In this document: positions 56,751 through 64,000 of the stretch, piece by piece
How positions within the stretch are numbered: the stretch's first letter is position 1
How the letters are laid out: the number at the start of each line of letters is the position of its first letter
From: Peronospora farinosa
Taxonomy: Eukaryota > Oomycota > Peronosporomycetes > Peronosporales > Peronosporaceae
DNA length: 64,000 nucleotides
Direction: 5' to 3'
Assembly: GCA_947646735.1 (NCBI GenBank)
Contig: CANTFK010000182.1
Span: 62,001 to 126,000 of the forward strand
The notes under the pieces: model-generated
Database searches by the model: none
The model's input: only the letters and a program-made list of their open reading frames with translations
Told to the model about the DNA's origin: nothing
Program-made: the position numbers and the translations under genes

Positions 56751-57311
56751 ATGGGCCATAATATATATTATGGTCCAGGGGTCCCAAGTTTGACAGCGAA
56801 AGCTAAAAAACAAGGGACCCCGAAGCAAGTCTCCCAACCTACCACTCAAGAGCCAAAGGTGCCCAAGAACAAGCAAAAGAAGCAGAAGCATACCAAGTTG
56901 AAGGCACCGAGAGGCGGAGACACGACGGACGAGTCGGGAGAGAGCCAAGGCATGGATAGTAAGGACTGGACAGAAGAAGATTTGGAAGAAGCCTACCATC
57001 GGAATAAATTGAAGAAGTTTCTCCGAAAGGACCCGGTGATGAAGGCGCTCAAGTTCAAGCTTATGGACCAGGTCCACGGTCCGATAACGGCTCTTCCCAC
57101 CACGACCACAGACCTGGAGGTCCTCAAGGCCGTAATGAATCTGCTACATGAAGCTGGGATGGCTGCTGGGAACTTTACCGCTGAGACCCTCTTCGATTTC
57201 GGGTTCGAGACCTTGAAGAAGACCCTAGTGACCCTGCATGGTCACCTCAAGACGTTAGTGGGGGAGATCCCCCCCCCCCAAAGGAAGTACCCCGTCAAAA
57301 TGGAGGAGTAG
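56751..57311 (+). CDS. gag: F first frame (Gag N-terminal extension)
   Basis: An ATG at 56751 starts 186 codons: a Lys/Gln-rich segment (KNKQKKQKHTKLKAPRGG), then a helical part (EEDLEEAYHRNKLKKFLRKD, LFDFGFETLKKTLVTLHGHL). It stops at TAG 57309-57311, just after an 11-base C run (57269-57279). The main Gag frame is open across the same C run in the -1 phase, so the two were probably one Gag. No family assigned to the N-terminal part. Confidence 0.6.
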   Translation: MGHNIYYGPGVPSLTAKAKKQGTPKQVSQPTTQEPKVPKNKQKKQKHTKLKAPRGGDTTDESGESQGMDSKDWTEEDLEEAYHRNKLKKFLRKDPVMKALKFKLMDQVHGPITALPTTTTDLEVLKAVMNLLHEAGMAAGNFTAETLFDFGFETLKKTLVTLHGHLKTLVGEIPPPQRKYPVKMEE

Positions 57312-58978
57312 TGGATCCTGGTGTGGGCTCTCCTGCTGCGTCATTCGGTGAATCGTCACCAAGGTCTCAATACGAATCAGCCACCTCATCTATGATGTCG
57401 GCCCTGATGGATACGGTGGACCGAATGCAACTGGGTCCAGCTGGTGCAGCGTTGTTAGAAGCACGAATTCGCGAAGCTGGCCATGTGGACACAGCAACCC
57501 CATGGGTCCAGCGCCAAACACAGGAGGAGACGGAAGACCGGTGCAAAGTGGAGCCAAGGTTGATGGGGACAAAGACGGATCAGGAAGCAAAGACCGAGTC
57601 AGCTTCTCCTAGCGCACTCCAATCGTACTTTGATAAGGCGATGACCAAGTTCCTTGAAGAACAAGGCTCCACAAAAGTTGCAGTGGACAGGGGACACACC
57701 ACGAAGGGTCAAGGACCAGTTCATCCCAGGTCCTCCCAGCGAATTGAGCGCCTAGGACCACTAGGCGATATCCCTGATGTGGACATGGAGTCTGTGGGGT
57801 CAACCCATGATGAATACGACCCATATGATTTGACGTTCCCGATGACCTCAGCGCGAGCGACTGTGGCCGCGGCTACGGCAGGAGGACCCCCTACTGTTGT
57901 TCCACACATTAGGGAATCGGCCTCGTCGGATCTGAAGGAATTTAGCGGAAGGGACCACGATGAAGATCGTGCTAGAAGCTGGAGCACTAAGGTAAAGACG
58001 GCTTTCCTCCGAGACCAGGCACCAGACAGCGAGAAGTGTCTCATTTTTGGGTCCTTGCTCACGGGTCCAGCTCAGAATAGGTATCGACAGCTAGGTCGAA
58101 CGGTACGCGTCGATTGGAAACTGCTTCTGCGAGAGTTCCAAGCCCAATTTTGCGGCCTAGGCGTATCGGTGGCCCGACAGTATTATCACGCAAGAAAGAG
58201 AACCGATGAGTCACCCTTGGAATATCTGTACCGTTTGAACGTGGCAGGGCTCAGGGCCAAGCTAGATATCAAGGGTGGACCCTCCAGTGTAAAGCGTGAA
58301 CACGTGGACCATTACGTGGAAACCTTGGATGATCGAGAATTAGCGGACCAGCTTACATTGCTCAGACTTCCTGATGCAGATGACCTGGAGGAAGTCCTGC
58401 TGGCTCGTCAGAGAGCGAAGACGCGTCAAGGAAGGGTCCAGCAAGTTTCGCCAGAAGGCCCCAACCACTACAGACCACACCAAGAGTCAGCTGAGGAGAC
58501 CCGTTCAAGTCATCCGAGCCACTCTGAAAGTGAAAATGACCAAGGGTCCAGCTCCAGTGGGTCTGAGGGAGAAGGTGACCTCAGAAGAATTTATGCGGCG
58601 GCGAGTAAGCCCTACACTGGCAGGGCGAGAAACGCAGATGACCCCCAGGATCATCAGGACCCAGACCCAGACCGAAGTCGACGCATGGCAGAGGGACCTG
58701 GACAAAAGTTGGTTCCAGGGACACCCGCGACAAAGTGTACCCATTGTGGGTCTAGGAAGCATGGGGATCTGGACTGTTGGAAGCGACTCGTTTGCGAGTG
58801 TTGTGGAAAGAAGGGTCACCCAGCTGACCACTGCCTGTTTGTGTGTCGCGGTTGCGGCAAGATTCATGACGTCGGCAAGTGCCCGATGGAAGAGTTCTAC
58901 AATCTGATTCGCCAGTGGTACAACCCGACCAAGCACGCGGGGCAGCTGCCCGAGGCGGCGGAGAAGATGTTAATTTAG
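57311..58978 (+). CDS. gag: F Gag
   Basis: 555 codons (formal start; the frame is open further upstream to the C run). MQLGPAGAALLEARIREAGH; capsid SSDLKEFSGRDHDEDRARSW, FGSLLTGPAQNRYRQLGRTV, YYHARKRTDESPLEYLYRLN; acidic Ser-rich hinge; two knuckles CTHCGSRKHGDLDC and CECCGKKGHPADHC plus a third Cys/His cluster CRGCGKIHDVGKC. Ends TAG at 58978. Intact. Confidence 0.85.
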   Translation: MDPGVGSPAASFGESSPRSQYESATSSMMSALMDTVDRMQLGPAGAALLEARIREAGHVDTATPWVQRQTQEETEDRCKVEPRLMGTKTDQEAKTESASPSALQSYFDKAMTKFLEEQGSTKVAVDRGHTTKGQGPVHPRSSQRIERLGPLGDIPDVDMESVGSTHDEYDPYDLTFPMTSARATVAAATAGGPPTVVPHIRESASSDLKEFSGRDHDEDRARSWSTKVKTAFLRDQAPDSEKCLIFGSLLTGPAQNRYRQLGRTVRVDWKLLLREFQAQFCGLGVSVARQYYHARKRTDESPLEYLYRLNVAGLRAKLDIKGGPSSVKREHVDHYVETLDDRELADQLTLLRLPDADDLEEVLLARQRAKTRQGRVQQVSPEGPNHYRPHQESAEETRSSHPSHSESENDQGSSSSGSEGEGDLRRIYAAASKPYTGRARNADDPQDHQDPDPDRSRRMAEGPGQKLVPGTPATKCTHCGSRKHGDLDCWKRLVCECCGKKGHPADHCLFVCRGCGKIHDVGKCPMEEFYNLIRQWYNPTKHAGQLPEAAEKMLI

Positions 58979-59820
58979 AACGCTCGCCAGGTTTGAATCT
59001 GGTACGAGCCGAGCGTTCTAATTGTTGCATTTATGCATTTGTGGAGAAACACCCCGTGGAGAAGGTCAATAAGTTGGATGAATTGATTGGAAATACATCG
59101 GGCTTTTGCATTAATTCTGTTGCTGCTGTGGCCAATGCATGTATACCTCACGTTTATCCCCGAGGAGAGACTATGATGACATTGGATTTATTGCCGGGAG
59201 AGTCAAGAGGATACTGGAAACACCATGCCCCAGGGAAGTGGTTTAAGCAAGCCAAAGCCTCTGGGAAAGTTAACAATATTTGTGCGAATCTACTGTTTGA
59301 TTCTGGTGCCGAGATATCTATTTTGGATATCGCCTTTGCTCGTAAGGCAGGCTGCCAGATTAACACAAGCGAGAAACAAGAGTGTGTGGGCATTGGAGAA
59401 GCAGTTTACACCACGGAAGGGCGAACGAAGATCAAGATAACGCTGAATGGTGTATTAGTATACTTCTTCAATGTGTGGGTCGGGTCCATGGCCGGCCAGG
59501 ATGCACTACTAGGAATGGACTTTATGGTGCCAGCTGGAATTCGTCTGGACATGGCGGATGGAACTATTTGCTTGCCAGACGAAGTTCGAATCCAGCTGAC
59601 AGGTCGTAAGACCTTGTATAGTGGCCATATGTCTGAGGTAAAATTGGGCCAGTACGTGAATTTACCGGCGACAAAATATGTCGAGGTTCCGCTGAAGAGG
59701 GTTACGTCGGACCAGTGGAAATTATGGATGACCCGTGGAGACAGATGGGTAACTACGATGATCCAAAGACATGGACATCGCCAATTCTTGAGGGTCACTA
59801 ATGTGAGTGACAAGGACTGA
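58879..59820 (+). CDS. pol: F protease, overlapping Gag in the -1 phase
   Basis: The frame is open over the last 100 bases of gag and continues LERSPGLNLVRAERSNCCIY, LLFDSGAEISILDIAFARKA (D-S-G intact) and GQDALLGMDFMVPAGIRLDM. Ends TGA at 59820, after which the next segment is in another phase. Retropepsin expected to process Gag-Pol. Confidence 0.8.
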   Translation: MPDGRVLQSDSPVVQPDQARGAAARGGGEDVNLERSPGLNLVRAERSNCCIYAFVEKHPVEKVNKLDELIGNTSGFCINSVAAVANACIPHVYPRGETMMTLDLLPGESRGYWKHHAPGKWFKQAKASGKVNNICANLLFDSGAEISILDIAFARKAGCQINTSEKQECVGIGEAVYTTEGRTKIKITLNGVLVYFFNVWVGSMAGQDALLGMDFMVPAGIRLDMADGTICLPDEVRIQLTGRKTLYSGHMSEVKLGQYVNLPATKYVEVPLKRVTSDQWKLWMTRGDRWVTTMIQRHGHRQFLRVTNVSDKD

Positions 59821-61880
59821 TCCTACACGAGGATATTAAGCTGGGCATCTGGCTGGCTAAGGACCGGGTTCCCCGGGCCCAAGGATTCGTGTCAGTTGGT
59901 TCTAGGAGGTACGCTGAATGGAAAAATCTAGCCTACCAAGCAACCACCGACGAGGAGGATGCTAGAATCACTCAAGAAGAAGTATACCAAGGTCCGATGG
60001 TCGAGAAACCTCAGTACACGACTCCACAGAAGATGTTGCTACGGACGGGGACCCAAGTGCCAGTGGTTAACGTGGTGCACGAGTCTGTTATGAGGGATCC
60101 TGAGTCATTACCATCAGATCAGGAGTCTGGAGGGGAGGCCCTCGATGGAGGTCAACCAACTGGAGCTAGTGTGGGCACGGAAGTCTCTTTTAAGGATAGG
60201 ACCGATATAGAGAGGGTCCACCTAGAGGAGGGTCCACCGATTATCAAGGCTGAAGTAGATACTCCTGATGACCACGTCTGTGTTCACGAGAGTGGAAACT
60301 TATGTGCCGAGGATATCGACAAAAATTGGTCTGTTATTCCTGAGGTCACCCCCATCCACGAACGAAGTTATGTTGGAAGACATCCAGATTCCAGACCCCG
60401 GTGAAACCCAAAGGAGGAGGTAGACCGCCTCCGTCAGATTATATGGAGAAAACGACATTTGCTGATGGGAAAAGGTAATGCATCACCCCCGGCGGCTCGA
60501 GGAGCAGTGTGCGACATTGATGTTGGGAACGCACGGCCAATCGCCCAACGGGTACGGAAGGTGGCCCCTCAATTTAGGGAGAAGCTGGCAGACCTGATAA
60601 AAGGTCTCTTGTCATCCAAGATAATCCAGCATTCCACCTCCCCATGGGCCAGTCCAATTGTAATTATTGTCAAGAAGAATGGGGTGGATATAAGGCTGTG
60701 CAATGACTACCGGATGGTGAATGATTTAACGCGGCTTATGGCGTATCCTATGCCTCTCGTGAATGAGTTGCTGGAAGATCTAGATAAGGCCCTGTGGTAC
60801 TGCTCACTGGATATGGCTAGCGGCTTTTGGGTGGTCAGCATGACTGAACGAGCCCGTTTAATCTCGGCGTTTGTAACTCCGCTTGGACTTTTTGAGTGGA
60901 GACGAATGCCGTTTGGACTGAAGAATGCGCCGCAGATCTATCAGCGGCTGTTGGATAATGCTTTATATGGGTTTCTTACGATTTCCTCAGAGCCGGGCTC
61001 TGACAAACCAGAGGACCTGTTCGAGGTGGGCCATCCAGAGGGGGACCTCAAGAAGTCTATATTAGGACGTAGGTCCTATATCGACGACATTTTGGTGACC
61101 TCGGAGTCATGGGATGACTTATGCGTGAAAGTGGAACGACTTTTGGAGGTGTGTGACAAGTGGAACTTATCGATCAGCGCGGTTAAGAGCTCATGGGGCT
61201 GTCAAAAGGTAGATTACCTTGGCCACCAAGTGTCAGCGGAAGGGCTGGAGGCCCACCCTAAAGACCTTCAGTCATTGGTGGACTTACCGTTACCCACTAC
61301 CCTGAAAGCTATGCAGTCGTTTCTTGGGAGTCTTAACTATTACAGTCGGTTCCTGGAGGACTACGCCCTTTATGTATCCATCCTGTACGAACTAAGGGAA
61401 GTGGATTACCACGTATTACGAAACCGGATAAGCAGGACTGGGGACATACAGGGAGATGACCAGGAGGAGGACCGATGGGCCCGGGTGCAGGTAGCATTTG
61501 CTATGTTAAAGAATAAGATTGCCACTGCACCAATCCTCCGCCATTTCGATCCAGACCGGGAACCCGTCATTATTGTCTATGCTAGCGAGTGGGCCATCTC
61601 GGCATCCCTGGTGCAGGATATGAAGGGGTGTATATGCCGGTAACTTTCACGAGTTGGACTTTGAAGCCAAACGAGATCAACTATGGGCTGGTGGACAAGA
61701 AAGTGCTGGCGCTATTGCGAATACTAGACCTTTGCTACACGTCATTGGTCACCCGACCTATCAAGGTCTTGACCCGACACTCAACGCTGGCGTGGATAGT
61801 CCGGTCACCGGGTCTACAAGGTCGCCTTGGAAACTGGACTGCACTCCTGTCTCAATGGACGTTAGAAGTGGTTAAGTACA
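59821..61880 (+). pseudogene. pol: F protease-RT linker, reverse transcriptase and first RNase H
   Basis: 59889-60404 is linker (SVGSRRYAEWKNLAYQATTD). 60405-61643: RT with SPIVIIVKKNGVDIRLCNDY, YCSLDMASGFWVVSM, RSYIDDILVTSESW (YIDD) and SLNYYSRFLEDYALYV. RNase H starts APILRHFDPDREPVIIVYAS and after a slip near 61620 continues MPVTFTSWTLKPNEINYGLV and LTRHSTLAWIVRSPGLQGRL. Further slip near 60390. Confidence 0.85.
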
Positions 61881-62727
61881 AGAGGGGCAAAGATGAAATA
61901 CTGGGGACATTAGCGGCAAGCATTACGTCTCGCGAAAATGTGGACTCTATTCTATCTTCAATCGCCCACAAGAGACATCCGCGCCAAGCTATCACGGTGG
62001 TTCCTCCTACAGTCGAACCCGAGGAAGTCTTGTACGTGGTCAGTTTCGATGGGTCTGCACGAGTTAAGCGTGGGGGAGGAGCCTGCAGTGCTATTGTGTG
62101 ACAACTCCCGGAATGGACGGTAGTCGCCGCTGCTTCCCGATATTTGACTGAAGCGACAGTAAATGAGGCAGAGTATGAAGGCCTATTGTTGGGCTTCCTT
62201 CTACTGGAGAACCTGGAGCGTAGACGTCTGGTAGTGTGTGGAGACTCTAACCTGGTCGTGCGACAGATGCGAGGAGAAATCGAGTGTAAGGCGCAGGGCC
62301 TGACAGTACGACGGGCGAAGGCCCTGGAAAAACTCAGGTCCTGGCCCGTTCACGAGTTTCTACACATGAAGCGCCAATGAAACCAAAGTGCATACCGACT
62401 TGCTAACGTGGCTTTGCACCAGCAACAGGGTGTCGATATAGTGCCGGAAGAAGAGTTCAAGGACCTTGAAGCAATCAACCGTCTACCTGAGCTTTTAATA
62501 CCCAAGGACCAGAGCCATGCATTGCGAATTACACCTGGTACGAGATCCCGGGCCCTATCCAGATTATCGACGGAAGTCGTGCAAGAGGAAGTGGTGCAAC
62601 GGATAAGGATCGAACGAATTGCAGCAGCCCAAGATGAAGAGATGTGGATACGTGATTTGAAGATTTACCTAAGGGGCAACTGGGGTAGTCTATCGGCCAA
62701 GGTGCATTTACGTGTGGAAAGATTGAG
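61881..62727 (+). pseudogene. pol: F second RNase H domain and linker
   Basis: YVVSFDGSARVKRGGGACSA, then in-frame TGA (62099-62101), ATVNEAEYEGLLLGFLLLEN, RLVVCGDSNLVVRQMRGEIE, FLHMKRQ, in-frame TGA (62378-62380), NQSAYRLANVALHQQQGVD. Both TGA codons stand where Trp is found in H. The linker frame 62408-62731 reads AINRLPELLIPKDQ. Same second RNase H as in H. Confidence 0.8.
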
Positions 62728-64000
62728 ATGAACTACGCTTTAAATGATGACGATCTTCTTTTGTACTGCCCTTACCAGGGAACAGTAGACGAGGACCGTG
62801 ATGGGTTGATTCGGCTAGTTATACCCGAAAGTCTACAACAAGACTTTCTACACCACTACCATACGAGTCTAGAAGGGGGACACCAGGGAATTGGCCGCAC
62901 ATACCAACGAATCCGGAAACATTTCCATTGGAAAGGCTTATTCCGGAGTGTTCAGCGCTATGTTGGCACTTGCGTAGACTGCTAGACTGACAAAGGTGGC
63001 CCCACCTTACGAGGGAGAAGTCCGGGGAACATTCAAGCTACCCGCCCGTTCCAAGTTATCGCGATTGACCACATCCCATCTTTGCCCAAATCGTTCAAGG
63101 GTAATACCGAGCTGTTGATTTGGGTGGACCTGTTTAAGGGATATGTGATTGCCAAGGCTAGTTCGTCGAGGTCGGCCCAAACCGTGGCAGAAGGTTACGA
63201 AGAGTGCGGATTCCGTCGGTTTGGGGCCAGTGAGGCGATCCGTCACGACAGAGAACCCAGTTTCATGTCATATTTCTTTCGTGCTTTCAACCGCATAATT
63301 GGGCAGAAACAGCGGGCGACTATGGCGTATCGACCACAGGCCAATGGCACAGCAGAGAGAATGGTACAGACCATTACACGGTCCATCAAAATGTATAGAT
63401 CAGAAGGTCTGGGATGCCTATGCAGAAAGGCTCACTTTCGCGTTGAATACGGCCCAGGACCGGATCCGAAAGGAAACGCCATTTTTCTTGGTACATGGCT
63501 GGGATGCCCGAAGTACTCTAGAAGCCACCATACCGTTAGGCAGCACGAAGCGGCGTGAATGTGAGCCCCGTCGATGGCGATATAGCGTACAACGTCAGTA
63601 TCGCAGAGCGAGGGAACAAGCCAACGAATTATTACGATCTGCGATGGAAAGTCGGGCCCAGGCCCACAATGAGGAGGTGGTTGATGGTCATATTGAGGTG
63701 GATTCCTAAGTCTGGTTATACTTGGACCGGGTCAAGGAGGTGTATGCTCGAAAGCTGGCACATCTATGGCACGGGCCGTTCCGAGTGAGAGAACTGGTGA
63801 GTGACTATGCCGTTCGTTTAGATATCAGTGGAGCAGACTACCGTATATACCCGTTGGTACACATTTCAAAATTGAAGCTGGTCCGGCAATACCCGGATAG
63901 ACCAGATACGGTGTTGGTGGTAGACGAAGCGAACCGGGTGGATTTTGATGAAGCTCTATTGCCAGAAGACAGTTGGGTCGCGGAACTGGAAGAGGATGAA
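62728..64000 (+). pseudogene. pol: F integrase and start of C-terminal region
   Basis: LHHYHTSLEGGHQGIGRTYQ and GTCVDC, in-frame TAG (62983-62985; Glu in H), then IDHIPSLPKSFKGNTELLIW, AIRHDREPSFMSYFFRAFNR, MAYRPQANGTAERMVQT. Slip near 63400, then AYAERLTFALNTAQDRIRKE and RRWRYSVQRQYRRAREQANE; slip near 63705; VWLYLDRVKE, AHLWHGPFRVRELVSDYAVR, ALLPEDSWVAELEEDE at the window edge. Continues beyond 64000. Confidence 0.8.

Larger units (their letters stand above)
55556..64000 (+). mobile_element. Gypsy element F (plus), runs off the window
   Basis: 948-bp 5' LTR, primer site, a 186-codon first frame, gag, protease, RT, two RNase H domains, integrase, start of the chromodomain linker. Inserted in E (left flank GGTGA 55551-55555). 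Same branch as H but diverged; gag-pro overlap, RNase H duplication and integrase wording are shared. Confidence 0.85.

Overview
The window reads as repeat-rich genomic DNA of an oomycete (Phytophthora/downy-mildew-like); that taxonomic call is an inference. It rests on a host gene with one 67-bp GT-AG intron, on several oomycete-style Ty3/gypsy and Ty1/copia families, and on the absence of any prokaryotic gene organisation. Only one apparently intact host gene is visible: a TAPT1-family membrane protein on the minus strand at 5863-7648. A second host-derived locus is a mitochondrial ribosomal protein uL11m (MRPL11-like) pseudogene, cut in two by a copia insertion. I saw no rRNA, tRNA or CRISPR. 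Everything else is LTR retrotransposon, LTR remnant, satellite-like repeat or unassigned spacer.

Layout. 1-5212: an old composite of a decayed copia element (LTR, primer-binding site, Gag) and a decayed gypsy chromovirus (RNase H, integrase, chromodomain, 3' LTR), ending in a second copia LTR copy. 5213-8437: spacer, the TAPT1 gene, and a field of degenerate CGTCGTTYCGACG repeats. 8438-23360: a tandem array LTR-internal-LTR-internal-LTR of one young gypsy family (B1 and B2, minus strand) inserted in that repeat field, which resumes at 23361. 25610-36022: copia element C1 with 376-bp LTRs and a GTGAG target duplication, inserted into the uL11m pseudogene. C1 itself contains copia C2 (29127-33798; identical 192-bp LTRs; ATGGA duplication) inside its polyprotein frame.

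36896-64000 reads as a nest. The left part of gypsy D abuts a minus-strand copia RT fragment. Gypsy H (minus, 3' LTR at 39725-40820) is inserted in that copia fragment. Gypsy E (plus, 5' LTR at 49941) is inserted in the H gag. Gypsy F (plus, 5' LTR at 55556) is inserted in the E integrase C-terminal region and runs off the window. The missing right-hand parts of E, H and the copia fragment should lie beyond base 64000 in that order.

Nearly all retroelement coding regions carry frameshifts or nonsense codons. The longest intact frames are the C1 Gag-integrase (about 1000 codons), the C2 RT-RNase H and the F Gag. Points beyond routine annotation: (i) long reading frames on the strand opposite to pol, starting just inside the 3' LTR, in two unrelated gypsy families (B and H); (ii) a second RNase H domain in H and F; (iii) a gag/pro overlap with the same -1 phase in H and F; (iv) a copia primer-binding site matching the anticodon arm of initiator tRNA-Met, with the gag start codon inside it; (v) B and C2 copies that share lesions or were coding-dead while their LTRs are nearly or fully identical. 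I did not find a convincing undescribed defence, toxin or metabolic system; the antisense accessory frames are the best candidates for something new.
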